A DNA stretch of 64,000 nt, from the NCBI RefSeq assembly GCF_030580855.1, contig NZ_JAUQOP010000019.1:34246-98245 (forward strand). The letters are read 5' to 3'. This DNA is from Pseudomonas citrullilanati. GTDB taxonomy: Bacteria; Pseudomonadota; Gammaproteobacteria; Pseudomonadales; Pseudomonadaceae. The notes under the pieces are model-generated. The model saw only the letters and a program-made list of their open reading frames with translations. It did no database searches and had not been told where the DNA came from. The position numbers and the translations under genes were made by a program. This document shows positions 40,586 to 49,353 of this stretch, in pieces; position 1 is the stretch's first letter; every line of letters begins with the position of its first letter.

Positions 40586-41158
40586 TCAGCCCGCCAGCAA
40601 CCAAACCCCAGCCGCGGCCGAAGCTGCCCCGGCCAATCGAACCCATGGCGCTGCCGCTCGCGGCAACACCCGCACCAGGGCAAACCCCAGACCGTGCAAC
40701 GCCGCCGTCGCCGCGACGAAGCCCGCCGCATAGGCCCACGGGCTCGACATGTCCGGCAATTCCAAGCCATGGGCCACGCCATGGAACAGCGCAAACAGCG
40801 CCGTCGCCGCCATCGCCAGGCTCAGGGGCGGACGCACCGCCAGGGCCACCGCCAGCCCGAGGGCCAGGACCGAGGCGGCGATGCCCCCTTCCAGGGCCGG
40901 CAGGCCGAAACCTTCGAAGCCCAGCAAGCCGCCGGCCAGCATGGCCCCGACGAAAGTGCAGGGCAGGGCCCAGCGTGCGGCGCCCTGTTGCTGGGCCGCC
41001 CACAAGCCGACCGCGAGCATCGCCAGCAGATGGTCGAGCCCGCCGATGGGGTGGCCGAGGCCGGCGATCAGTCCATTGTCGCCGTGGCCGGGGTGGGCGA
41101 AGGCCAGGGTCGGCGCCAGCAGCAGGGTGAAGGCGGCGAGGATGCGTTTGAGTGTCAT
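40586..41158 (-). CDS. ureJ: HupE/UreJ family metal-transport protein
   Basis: This 190-aa membrane protein probably supplies nickel for urease. It has a signal-like N-terminus (ILAAFTLLLAPTLAFA) followed by the metal-ligand motif HPGHGDNG, the HPIGGLDHLLAMLAVGLW signature, FHGVAHG in a later helix, and about six membrane segments. It is the last gene of ureE-ureF-ureG-ureJ, 31 bp after ureG. Nickel rather than cobalt specificity comes from context. Confidence 0.88.
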   Translation of the reverse strand: MTLKRILAAFTLLLAPTLAFAHPGHGDNGLIAGLGHPIGGLDHLLAMLAVGLWAAQQQGAARWALPCTFVGAMLAGGLLGFEGFGLPALEGGIAASVLALGLAVALAVRPPLSLAMAATALFALFHGVAHGLELPDMSSPWAYAAGFVAATAALHGLGFALVRVLPRAAAPWVRLAGAASAAAGVWLLAG

Positions 41159-41189
41159 GGGGCGGCTTCCTTGTTGAAATGTCGAAAAA

Positions 41190-41804
<615 letters not shown>

Positions 41805-41813
41805 GGGTCTCTC

Positions 41814-42488
41814 CTAGGAACGGAACAGGCGGCTGTACTGGCGCTCATGGGCCATGCACGCCAGGGACAGGCCGAACGCGGCGCTGCCAGGGTGGTCGGG
41901 GTCGATGCTTGAAGCGGTGCGCTGGGCCTGCTGCAGCAACGGCAGCAGCTCGCTGGTCAGGCGCTGGGCGGCCTGCTGGCCCAGCGGCAGGGTTTTCATC
42001 AGCACCGCCAGCTGGTTCTCCAGCCAGCTCCACAGCCACGCGGCGAGCGCATCCTGGGGCGTGATCTGCCAGGCGCGGGCAGCGAGGGCCCAGCACAGGG
42101 CCAGGTGCGGTTCGGGGGTGGTGTCGAGAAAGCCCCGGGCGGCGTTATCGAGTTCCGGCAAACCGTTGAGCAGTTGTCGCAACGAGTAGCCCATCTGCCG
42201 GCTCTCTTGATACAGCTCGCGGGTTTCGCGACTGGCGCGGTGTCGTTCGCCGTTGCCCCGCAAGGCCGCCCAATCGTCGCCGGCCGCCGCCGTGCAGTGG
42301 GCCAGCAGCAACGGCGCTTCGAAGCGGGCGAGGTTGAGCAGCAACTGGTCGGCGATCCAGCGCCGCGCGGTGTCGGTATCGTTGACCTGGCCGTTCTCCA
42401 CCGCCATCTCCAGGCCCTGGGAATAGCTGTAGCCGCCGATGGGCAATTGTGGGCTGGCCAGGCGCAACAGCGCCCAGGCCGGGTTCAT
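41814..42488 (-). CDS. ureF: Urease accessory protein UreF
   Basis: The 224-aa all-helical protein forms the UreD-UreF-UreG activation complex. The N-terminal signature LRLASPQLPIGGYSYSQGLE and the conserved GYSLRQLL region (residues 115-122) are present. ATG at 42488 overlaps the ureE stop by four bases (ATGA), and the frame upstream of it is antisense to nothing and overlaps ureE, so the shorter start is right. Confidence 0.95.
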   Translation of the reverse strand: MNPAWALLRLASPQLPIGGYSYSQGLEMAVENGQVNDTDTARRWIADQLLLNLARFEAPLLLAHCTAAAGDDWAALRGNGERHRASRETRELYQESRQMGYSLRQLLNGLPELDNAARGFLDTTPEPHLALCWALAARAWQITPQDALAAWLWSWLENQLAVLMKTLPLGQQAAQRLTSELLPLLQQAQRTASSIDPDHPGSAAFGLSLACMAHERQYSRLFRS

Positions 42489-42985
42489 GTGCGCACGCCG
42501 AACTGATGCAGGCGCGGCGCATAATTGAACGCTTCCTCGCCGTGCCGGGAATGGTGATGGCCGCCGCCATAGGCGCCATGTTCCGGCTGGAACGGCGCTT
42601 CGATGGCTTCGGCGCGGGCCCCCAGTTGTTCGAGCATCGCCTTGAGCACGTAATCGTCCAGCAAACGCAACCAGCCATCGCCCACTTGCAGGGCGACATG
42701 CCGATTGCCCAGGTGATAAGCGGCGCGGGTCAATTCGAAGGCATTGGCGCAGGTCACGTGGAGCAACTGCTCGTCCCGGGCACACACGCGCACGACCCGT
42801 CCGTCCTCGGCCTGCAGGTATTCACCGTCGTACAACGGCGGCTGGCCACGCTCCAGAAACAGTCCCACGTCCTCGCCCTCGGCACTGAAACAGCGCAGGC
42901 GACTCTTGCTGCGGGCGTCATAGGTCAGGTGCAGCTCGGCGTCCCAGCGGGGTTGAGGGTCGATCCTGCGATGAATCACCAACAT
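42485..42985 (-). CDS. ureE: Urease nickel metallochaperone UreE
   Basis: The 166-aa protein binds nickel at a dimer interface through a conserved His near the middle (LGNRHVALQ, about residue 95) and carries a short histidine-rich C-terminal segment GGGHHHSRHGEEAFNYAP. N-terminal residues 1-70 form the peptide-binding domain, ending near RDEQLLHV. It is the first gene of the ureEFG-ureJ operon and is separated by 4.4 kb or more of unrelated genes from the structural urease operon at 58.5-62.1 kb. Confidence 0.95.
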   Translation of the reverse strand: MLVIHRRIDPQPRWDAELHLTYDARSKSRLRCFSAEGEDVGLFLERGQPPLYDGEYLQAEDGRVVRVCARDEQLLHVTCANAFELTRAAYHLGNRHVALQVGDGWLRLLDDYVLKAMLEQLGARAEAIEAPFQPEHGAYGGGHHHSRHGEEAFNYAPRLHQFGVRT

Positions 42986-43286
42986 CGGAAGGCTTCCAGC
43001 AATGGGCAATGCTGTGTTTAGAGCAAGGGGCTTGCCAATCGAAGTGGGTGTAGGAAATGGCCGTCGAAAACGGTGCGAAGTTTCTTGTGGGGGGAGGTGT
43101 TTTGTTTCGAGTTGGTGCGTGAAGGTGGGGTGGTGCACCATTTTGTGGCTTGGCGGTGTTGATGAGTGGTCAGCAAACGCGATGCCGCGCGAAAAACGGT
43201 GCATCAGGGGGATGGGTGGTGGGGCGTCTTCGCGAGCGGGCTCCCTCCCACAAGGGGCATGCGGCTCGCGGAATTTTATCTGCACG
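42986..43286. other. Gene-free stretch upstream of ureE
   Basis: About 300 bp between ureE and the TetR gene. It holds a single REP half (43228-43252, CTTCGCGAGCGGGCTCCCTC then CCACA) with no inverted partner, and a T/G-rich segment around 43080-43180. No clear promoter consensus was found. Confidence 0.5.
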
Positions 43287-43919
43287 CTACTCCGTGCTGC
43301 CCAAGCCCTGCCAATGCTTGAGCCCGATGAAAATGAACCGCAATTGCTGGGTAATTTTCGCCTGGGGCGTCAGGTGCGCAGGCAAGGCCTGGGCCGGCGG
43401 ATCGATGATGTCGGGCAGCGTAGCGAACACACTCTTGACGATCAGGTCAGCCATGACGCTCAACGCCGCCAGGTCCAGGTGCTGCAGCTTGGGCATCAAG
43501 GCCAGGTCGGCGGCCAGGTCGGAACTGATGCCTTCGCGCAGTCGCGCAATGGCCTGGCGCACCGGCAGGGAGCCGCCGTACTGCTCGCGGGCGAGGAACA
43601 GGAATTGCGAGCGATTGGCCTGCACCACGTCGAGGAAGATGCGCACCGACGCATCGATAATGCCGCCCATGACGAATTCGTTGTGGCGCACCAGGCGGAT
43701 GGTTTCGCGGAAGGTCTGGCCGACTTCGCTGACCAGTGCCAGGCCGAGCTGGTCCATGTCGTCGAAGTGCCGGTAGAACCCGGTGGGGACAATGCCCGCC
43801 GTCCTGGCGACTTCCCGCAGGCTCAGGCTGCCGAATCCCCGGCCGCACTCCATCAAATGGCGGGCCGCGTCCATCAGGGCTATTCGGGTCTGTTGTTTCT
43901 GTTCGGCGCGGGGCAGCAT
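43287..43919 (-). CDS. TetR-family repressor, DesT/FabR type
   Basis: The 210-aa protein has an N-terminal helix-turn-helix, SLSLREVARTAGIVPTGFYRHFDDMDQLG, which closely follows the FabR/DesT pattern (SLREVAR-AGI-PT-FYRHF). Those proteins sense acyl-CoA and repress unsaturated fatty-acid genes; in P. aeruginosa desT also lies beside ureE. Its usual partners desC-desB are not next to it here. ATG at 43919 is preferred over an in-frame GTG at 43955; neither has a strong ribosome-binding site, so the start is uncertain. Confidence 0.82.
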   Translation of the reverse strand: MLPRAEQKQQTRIALMDAARHLMECGRGFGSLSLREVARTAGIVPTGFYRHFDDMDQLGLALVSEVGQTFRETIRLVRHNEFVMGGIIDASVRIFLDVVQANRSQFLFLAREQYGGSLPVRQAIARLREGISSDLAADLALMPKLQHLDLAALSVMADLIVKSVFATLPDIIDPPAQALPAHLTPQAKITQQLRFIFIGLKHWQGLGSTE

Positions 43920-44027
43920 CGCAGGACTGACTTCCGAGTCATGGGAGCGACGCACTCTAGCAAATCGGCTTTGTCGACGTCGAACGGTAGAAGGGGATCA
44001 AGCGGGGAAACGCGGGGCTGGAAAGTC

Positions 44028-44056
44028 AAAAGCCCGATTGCAGGAATCGGGCTTTT
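44028..44056. terminator. Bidirectional terminator
   Basis: AAAAGCCCGATT, GCAGG, AATCGGGCTTTT make a perfect 12-base stem with terminal A and T runs. It lies 19 bp after the stop of the repeat-protein gene, which reads on the minus strand towards it. Confidence 0.88.
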
Positions 44057-44074
44057 TTCAAGGCCGCCATGGGC

Positions 44075-44425
44075 TTAGCTCACAGTGCCGTTGCGTTCGA
44101 TCACACGGTCACCACCGTCGGCTGCCAGCGCTTCACCCAGTGGGGTGCGGTCGGAGCCGTCGGCTGCCAGGCCTTCGCGTCGTTGTTGTTGCGGGGTGCG
44201 GTCACCACCGCTTTCAGCGAGGCTTGCGCCTTGCGTCGTCCGGTCACCACCACCTTCTACCAGACCTTTTTCTTCCAGGCGATCACGGCCACCTTCGGCA
44301 ACGGTCTGGCTGTAGACGGAGTGGCTGTCCTTGACTTGCGGGGTGGCCTGTTCGGAGGCTGGCAGTGCGAAGGCAGTCGAGGCCAGCAGGGAAAGGGACA
44401 GGCTCATCAGTAATTGGCGTTTCAT
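44075..44425 (-). CDS. Secreted protein made of 14-residue GGDR repeats
   Basis: This 116-aa protein has a signal peptide (MKRQLLMSLSLSLLASTAFA before LPASEQ). The mature part is five tandem units built on A-E/D-x-G-G-D-R: VAEGGRDRLEEKGL, VEGGGDRTTQGASL, AESGGDRTPQQQRREGL (three residues longer), AADGSDRTPLGEAL and AADGGDRVIERNGTVS. There is no known domain and no cysteine. It is predicted to be periplasmic or extracellular and probably unstructured. AAGGAGCACTGATC precedes the ATG. Function is unknown. Confidence 0.8.
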   Translation of the reverse strand: MKRQLLMSLSLSLLASTAFALPASEQATPQVKDSHSVYSQTVAEGGRDRLEEKGLVEGGGDRTTQGASLAESGGDRTPQQQRREGLAADGSDRTPLGEALAADGGDRVIERNGTVS

Positions 44426-44811
44426 GATCAGTGCTCCTTGGGAGGGCGATAAAGTGGGTACGAGGGCAATGCTACTCTCGATAAGTCGATATAAAAGTTC
44501 ATAAACGCAATGGTAATAATCAACGGAATTGATTGTTCTGGGCGAGGGCTCTAGGACGGGCGTTTCCAAGGTGCGGTTTTGCACCGCAGTGGGTATTTTG
44601 TACCCATTGCTGCGTCACGAACGTGCGGGTGCGGTAACAGTTTGCTGACGGATCGGTCAGCAATTCGAGATTTTTTTAGGCCGGCGGCGGCCACGGTGTT
44701 AAACCTGTTGGCCGCTTTGCCAGTCTGACCTTTCATAACGAGCCGGTTAACAGGCTCGCCTTTTTCCCGGCGCCGCCGTCTGGACGCCGACTTGTATCAG
44801 GAGCCTCGTGC
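44426..44811. other. Divergent intergenic region with strong hairpins
   Basis: This 386-bp region lies between the repeat-protein gene (leftward) and the AsmA gene (rightward). It contains successive hairpins at 44570-44587, 44586-44610 (ten-base stem, TTTTG loop), 44642-44663 (TTGCTGAC/GTCAGCAA) and 44739-44758. The last is followed by TTTTT. The left part is AT-rich and probably holds the leftward promoter. A small RNA or attenuator is possible. Confidence 0.5.
44739..44765 (+). terminator. Terminator-like hairpin 47 bp before the AsmA gene
   Basis: CGAGCC, GGTTAACA, GGCTCG, then CC and TTTTT gives a six-base stem and T-run on the plus strand, although no annotated plus-strand gene ends here. 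It could end a small RNA or attenuate the AsmA transcript. Confidence 0.5.
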
Positions 44812-46887
44812 ATGACGCGCACCTCGAAAATCCTCGCCTGGAGCTTTGCCAGCCTTGTAGTCCTGCTGGCCGTGTTGGTGCTGGTGATCGTGTTCTTCGA
44901 CTGGAACCGCATCAAGCCCACGCTCAACGCCAAGGTGTCCGAGGAATTGCATCGACCCTTCGCCATCAACGGTAACCTGGCGGTGGTCTGGCGGCGCGAA
45001 TTGGAGGAGGGGGGCTGGCGGGCCTGGCTGCCTTGGCCTCATGTGGTGGCCGAGGACTTGAGCCTGGGTAACCCGGATTGGTCGAAAACCCCGCAGATGG
45101 CCACGCTCAAGCGTGTCGAATTGCGGATTTCGCCCCTGGCCCTGCTGGGCCGGCGGGTGGCCATCCCGCGTATCGACCTGACTGAACCCAACGCCAGCCT
45201 GCAACGCTTGGCCGATGGGCGCGCCAACTGGACATTCCAGTTCGACCCGAAAGACCCGGACGCCGAGCCATCCAGCTGGGTGGTGGACATCGGCGCCATC
45301 GGTTTCGACAAGGGCCACGTCAGCCTCGACGACCAGACGCTCAAGACCCGGCTCGACCTGTTGATCGATCCGTTGGGCAAGCCCATCGCGTTCAGCGATA
45401 TCGTCGGTGACAAGGCCGCCAGAAAAGCCCAGGAGCAAGGGGCGGCGCCACAGGACTACGCGTTTGCCTTCAAGGTCGACGGCCAATACCACGGGCAGGC
45501 GCTCAACGGTTCGGGCAAGGTCGGTGGCCTGCTGGCGTTGCAGGATGCCTCGCGGCCTTTCCCGTTACAGGCCCAGGCCAGGATCGCCGACACCCGCGTC
45601 GAACTGGCCGGTACGCTGACCGACCCGATGAACCTGGGGGCCCTCGACCTGCATTTGAAGCTGTCCGGCACGAGCCTCGCCCATCTCTATCCGCTGACCG
45701 GCGTGACCCTGCCGGATTCGCCGCCCTACGCCACCGACGGCCGCCTGGTCGCCAAGCTCCATGAGCCGGGCGGGGCGCTGTTTCGCTATGAGGATTTCAA
45801 CGGCAAGATCGGTGACAGTGACATCCACGGCAACCTCGCCTATGTCGCCAGCCAGCCGCGGCCCAAGCTCAGCGGCGCGCTGGTGTCCAACCAACTGCTG
45901 TTCAGCGACCTGGCGCCGCTGATCGGCGCCGATTCCAACGCCGAGCAAAAGGCCCGGGGCGGCGCCAGCAAACAGCCGGCCGACAAGGTCTTGCCGGTGG
46001 AAACGTTTCGCACCGAGCGCTGGAGCGCAATGGACGCCGACGTGGAGTTCACCGGCAAACGCATTGTCCACAGCGCGCAATTGCCGTTCACCGACCTCTA
46101 CACCCACCTGGTGCTCACTGATGGACAGTTGAGCCTGGAGCCCCTGCGTTTTGGCGTGGCTGGTGGCCGGCTCGATGCCCAGATCCGCCTCAATGGCCAC
46201 ACCCAACCGCTCGAAGGCCAGGCGAAGCTGACCGCGCGAGGCTTCAAGCTCAAGCAATTGTTTCCTGGCTTCGAGCCGATGAAGACCAGCTTCGGCGAAC
46301 TGAACGGCGACGCCGATATCAGCGGGCGCGGCAATTCGGTGGCGGCGTTGCTGGGCACCGCCAACGGCACGCTGAAAATGCTCATCAACGATGGCGCCAT
46401 CAGCCGGGAACTGATGGAGCTGGCGGGGCTGAACGTCGGCAATTACGTGGTGGGGAAAATCTTTGGCGACAAGGAAGTGAAGATCAATTGCGCGGCGGCC
46501 GACTTCGACATCAAGACGGGCCTGGCGACCAGCCGCCTGTTCGTGTTCGACACCGAGAACGCGATCATCTACATCGACGGCACGGCGAACATGGCCACCG
46601 AACAACTGGACCTGACCATTTCGCCGGAATCCAAGGGCTGGCGCCTGATTTCCCTGCGCTCGCCGCTGTATGTGCGCGGCCCTTTTGCCAAGCCCTCCGC
46701 CGGCGTCAAGGCGGTGCCGCTGATGTTGCGCGGCGCCGGCATGGTGGCGCTGGGGGTGATCGCCGCACCGGCGGCCGGTTTGCTGGCGCTGGTGGCGCCC
46801 AGCGGTGGCGAGCCGAACCAGTGTGCGCCGTTGCTGGAACAGATGAAGGCGGGCAAGGCGCCGGTGACGGTCAAGCCGACGCGCTAG
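44812..46887 (+). CDS. AsmA family protein
   Basis: This 691-aa protein has one N-terminal membrane anchor (residues 8-30, ASLVVLLAVLVLVIVFF) and a large periplasmic domain of beta-strand repeats, including the AsmA N-terminal signature DWNRIKPTLNAKVSEELHRPFAINGNL and the C-terminal GELNGDADISGRGNS region. AsmA-like proteins are chorein-type bridges implicated in moving phospholipids to the outer membrane. The last 40 residues are hydrophobic. The gene is monocistronic, with GGAG upstream of the ATG. Confidence 0.9.
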   Translation: MTRTSKILAWSFASLVVLLAVLVLVIVFFDWNRIKPTLNAKVSEELHRPFAINGNLAVVWRRELEEGGWRAWLPWPHVVAEDLSLGNPDWSKTPQMATLKRVELRISPLALLGRRVAIPRIDLTEPNASLQRLADGRANWTFQFDPKDPDAEPSSWVVDIGAIGFDKGHVSLDDQTLKTRLDLLIDPLGKPIAFSDIVGDKAARKAQEQGAAPQDYAFAFKVDGQYHGQALNGSGKVGGLLALQDASRPFPLQAQARIADTRVELAGTLTDPMNLGALDLHLKLSGTSLAHLYPLTGVTLPDSPPYATDGRLVAKLHEPGGALFRYEDFNGKIGDSDIHGNLAYVASQPRPKLSGALVSNQLLFSDLAPLIGADSNAEQKARGGASKQPADKVLPVETFRTERWSAMDADVEFTGKRIVHSAQLPFTDLYTHLVLTDGQLSLEPLRFGVAGGRLDAQIRLNGHTQPLEGQAKLTARGFKLKQLFPGFEPMKTSFGELNGDADISGRGNSVAALLGTANGTLKMLINDGAISRELMELAGLNVGNYVVGKIFGDKEVKINCAAADFDIKTGLATSRLFVFDTENAIIYIDGTANMATEQLDLTISPESKGWRLISLRSPLYVRGPFAKPSAGVKAVPLMLRGAGMVALGVIAAPAAGLLALVAPSGGEPNQCAPLLEQMKAGKAPVTVKPTR

Positions 46888-46910
46888 CAGACAGATTGCT
46901 GTGAGGCTTA

Positions 46911-47009
46911 GGGCCCTTTCGCGAGCAAGCCCGCTCCCACAGTTGACCGAGTTCTTTCAGAAAGAATGCGGTTCAAGTGTGGGAGCGGGCTTGCTCGCGA
47001 AGGGGCCCT
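46911..47009. repeat. REPIN with extended arms
   Basis: Arms beginning GGGCCCTTTCGCGAGCAAGC (46911 onward) and ending GCTCGCGAAGGGGCCC (to 47009) match at 30 of 31 positions and form one of the longest REP hairpins in the window. It lies between convergent asmA and the ferritin-like gene. Confidence 0.9.
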
Positions 47010-47017
47010 CAGGTGTA

Positions 47018-47548
47018 TTACAGATCGGCCAGAATGTCGGCCATGTCGTCGGCGTGTTCTTCTTCCTGGGCCAGGATGTCTTCGAAGATGCGCCGGGTGG
47101 TGGGGTCTTTTTCGCCGATGTACTGGATGATTTCCCGGTAGCTGTCGATGGCGATACGCTCGGCCACCAGGTCCTCGTAGACCATCTCCTTGAGGGTGTT
47201 GCCCGCGACGTACTGGGCATGGGAGTTGCGGCTCAACAGGTCGGGGTTGAATTCCGGCTCGCCGCCCAGCTGCACGATGCGCTCGGCCAGCTTGTCGGCG
47301 TGCTCGGCTTCCTGGTTCGCGTGTTCGAGGAACTCACTGGCCGCCAGGCTCGCCTTGAGGCCGGTGGCCATGTAGTAGTGGCGCTTGTAGCGCAGCACGC
47401 ACACCAGTTCGGTGGCCAGCGCTTCGTTGAGCAGGCGGATGACTTCTTGTCGATCGGCGCTGTAGCCCTCGGTCACGGCGCCGTTCTGCACGTTCTGTCG
47501 CGCACGTTCGCGCAGGGTGGTTACATCGGATAAGTGCATGTCGCTCAT
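47018..47548 (-). CDS. Ferritin-like (bacterioferritin/Dps-type) protein
   Basis: The 176-aa four-helix protein contains a di-iron type pattern: NEALATELVCVLRYKRHYYMATG near residues 40-62, EFLEHANQEAEHADKLAERI near 72-91, LVAERIAIDSYREII and the last-helix EEEHADDMADIL. This resembles the pseudomonad proteins annotated as bacterioferritin-like/Dps-like, probably for iron storage or oxidative-stress protection. ATG at 47548 follows CAGGAGAATGAG; an upstream in-frame start is unlikely. No heme-ligand methionine was identified, so the exact subfamily is open. Confidence 0.85.
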   Translation of the reverse strand: MSDMHLSDVTTLRERARQNVQNGAVTEGYSADRQEVIRLLNEALATELVCVLRYKRHYYMATGLKASLAASEFLEHANQEAEHADKLAERIVQLGGEPEFNPDLLSRNSHAQYVAGNTLKEMVYEDLVAERIAIDSYREIIQYIGEKDPTTRRIFEDILAQEEEHADDMADILADL

Positions 47549-47737
47549 CTCATTCTCCTGGAGGCTGATCCGGTCGGGGAGCGTCACGCTCTCGGGGCGT
47601 GATCGCTTACAAGGTTGGGAGTGATGAGCGACGCAAAAGTTTTATGAAATGTGCCAGCGCCTACAATGAAGGTGAGGCGTCATGAAGGACGCCTAAGCTG
47701 GCCTTGTCCTCCCTCTCTGACCACAAGGATGTCCCCC

Positions 47738-48628
47738 ATGTCGCAACGCTGTGCCACGCGCTACCCGTTGGTTCTGGTCCCGGGCATGCTCGGGTTCATC
47801 CGGCTGGTGCTGTATCCGTATTGGTATGGGATCGTGTCGGCGTTGCGTCGCGAAGGCGCCGTGGTGGTGGCGGTGAAGGTGTCGCCGCTGCATTCGTCGC
47901 AGGTGCGGGGTGAGCAATTGTTGGCGCGAATCGACGAGATCCTGCGCCAGACCGGTGCGCAGAAGGTCAACCTGATCGGCCACAGCCAGGGCAGCCTCAC
48001 GGCCCGCTATGCCGCCGCGAAGCGCCCGGACCTGGTGGCGTCGGTCACCTCGGTGGCGGGCCCCAACCATGGCTCGGAGCTGGCCGATTACCTGCAGCGC
48101 CACTACCCCGCCGACAGCGCCAAGGGGCATTTGCTCAGCGCCTTGCTGAGGCTGGTCAATGCCCTGATGAGCGTGCTGGACACCGCCTACCACGGGCCTC
48201 GGCTGCCGGTGGATATCCAGGCTTCCCATGACTCCCTGACGACGGCGGGCGTGGCGCGGTTCAACCAGCTTTATCCCCAGGGGCTGCCGTCCACCTGGGG
48301 CGGGCACGGGCCGGAGGAAGTCGATGGGGTGCGTTATTACTCGTGGTCCGGGACCTTGCAGCCGGGCAAGACCGACAGGGGCCGCAACCTGTTCGATGGC
48401 ACCCATCGCAGCTGTCGCCTGTTCGCCCGCACCTTCGTGCGCGAGGCGGGCCAATGCGATGGCATGGTCGGGCGCTACAGTTCGCACCTGGGCACGGTGA
48501 TCCGCGATGACTATCCGCTGGATCACTTCGACATCGTCAACCAATCGCTGGGGCTGGTGGGCAAGGGCGCCGAGCCGATCCGCCTGTTCGTCGAGCATGC
48601 CGAGCGCTTGAAAGCGGCGGGCGTCTAG
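47738..48628 (+). CDS. Triacylglycerol lipase, family I.1-like, without signal peptide
   Basis: The 296-aa alpha/beta hydrolase matches family I.1 lipases, with YPLVLVPGMLGF at the oxyanion region, nucleophile S83 in GHSQG, D241 in CDGMVG and H263 in LDHFDIVN, plus VRGEQLL and YYSWSG. It has no signal peptide, the first cysteine of the LipA disulphide is absent, and no foldase (lif) gene is nearby. It therefore resembles foldase-independent P. fragi/Proteus-type enzymes. ATG at 47738 has AAGGA nine bases upstream; ATGs at 47729 and 47651 are alternatives. Confidence 0.87.
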   Translation: MSQRCATRYPLVLVPGMLGFIRLVLYPYWYGIVSALRREGAVVVAVKVSPLHSSQVRGEQLLARIDEILRQTGAQKVNLIGHSQGSLTARYAAAKRPDLVASVTSVAGPNHGSELADYLQRHYPADSAKGHLLSALLRLVNALMSVLDTAYHGPRLPVDIQASHDSLTTAGVARFNQLYPQGLPSTWGGHGPEEVDGVRYYSWSGTLQPGKTDRGRNLFDGTHRSCRLFARTFVREAGQCDGMVGRYSSHLGTVIRDDYPLDHFDIVNQSLGLVGKGAEPIRLFVEHAERLKAAGV

Positions 48629-48788
48629 TGGCCTGTGTGGCTAATTCGTGCACTCAACTTCGGCGCCAGAATTTGCCTCGCTGCGTTGCCATTCCTCGCC
48701 GTAGCTGGCTACGACTCGTCATGGCGCCTTGCGTGGCAAACCCTGGCACTCGAATTTGAGTACCCGAATTAACCGTACAGGCCACTAG
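48625..48788. repeat. 164-bp long palindromic intergenic element
   Basis: Outer arms at 48625-48648 and 48765-48788 match at 21 of 24 positions. Inside are GCCAGAATTTGCC/GGCAAACCCTGGC, a GCCAT/ATGGC stem and a central CGTAG-CTGG-CTACG hairpin. The left arm overlaps the stop codon of the lipase gene. It is built like the element at 27892-28037. Confidence 0.8.
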
Positions 48789-48853
48789 TCGCCTGGGTTG
48801 TCTACACTGGATTCATCGCCGTCACGCCCGTGCGGCATTCAGGAGAAGACGTC

Positions 48854-49135
48854 ATGAAGATGCTGCGTGTCCCTCTGTTGATGATCGGTTTGCTGCTGTG
48901 TTCCCAGGGCTTCGCCGCGACGGCGCAGCAGACCCGGATGACCACCTGCAACGCCGACGCCACCGCCAAGGCGCTCAAGGGCGATGAGCGCAAGGCCTTC
49001 ATGAGCAGCTGCCTGAAGGCCGATTCGAGCACCCCGCAGCAACGCATGAAAACCTGCAACGCCACGGCCACGACCCAGGCCCTGAAGGGCGATGCCCGCA
49101 AGGCGTTCATGAGTGAATGCCTGAAGAAGAAATAG
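48854..49135 (+). CDS. PsiF family protein
   Basis: The 93-aa secreted protein has a signal peptide (LLMIGLLLCSQGFA before ATAQQT) and two tandem PsiF repeats: QTRMTTCNADATAKALKGDE, then RKAFMSSCLK, and QQRMKTCNATATTQALKGDA, then RKAFMSECLK. Each repeat has a conserved cysteine pair. PsiF in E. coli is phosphate-starvation inducible and of unknown function. No Pho box was recognised upstream, where the long palindrome lies. The start follows GGAGAAGACGTC. Confidence 0.88.
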   Translation: MKMLRVPLLMIGLLLCSQGFAATAQQTRMTTCNADATAKALKGDERKAFMSSCLKADSSTPQQRMKTCNATATTQALKGDARKAFMSECLKKK

Positions 49136-49154
49136 GCGTTGAATCCATGGGCCT

Positions 49155-49228
49155 TGTCGCGAGCAGGCTCGCTCCCACGAGGGATTGGCAACGCTGATCG
49201 ACTGTGGGAGCGCGCATCGCTCGCGATG
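49155..49228. repeat. REPIN (one degenerate arm)
   Basis: GTCGCGAGCAGGCTCGCTCC (then CAC) and an inverted partner GTGGGAGCGCGCATCGCTCG (then CGAT) lie between psiF and the transporter gene. The second arm carries GCGCGCATC in place of GCGAGCCTG. Confidence 0.8.
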
Positions 49229-49353
49229 GGGACGGCGAAAGCTGCAAAAAAACCGCTGAATTGCGACCCGGATCGGCCGATACAATGCCTAGTGCTGTCG
49301 GCGGAAGGCTGGCAGACTGCCGATCCTTTCACGCCGTTTTGCTTTGAGGCTGT

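Noticed and set aside
43002..44078. 358-codon plus-strand frame across the TetR gene
   Set aside because: It overlaps a clear TetR helix-turn-helix gene on the other strand and starts in a repeat-bearing intergenic region.
44642..44677. Classical Rho-independent terminator at the TTGCTGAC/GTCAGCAA hairpin
   Set aside because: The seven-T run starts seven bases beyond the stem, too far for a standard terminator, so it was left as part of the hairpin-rich region.
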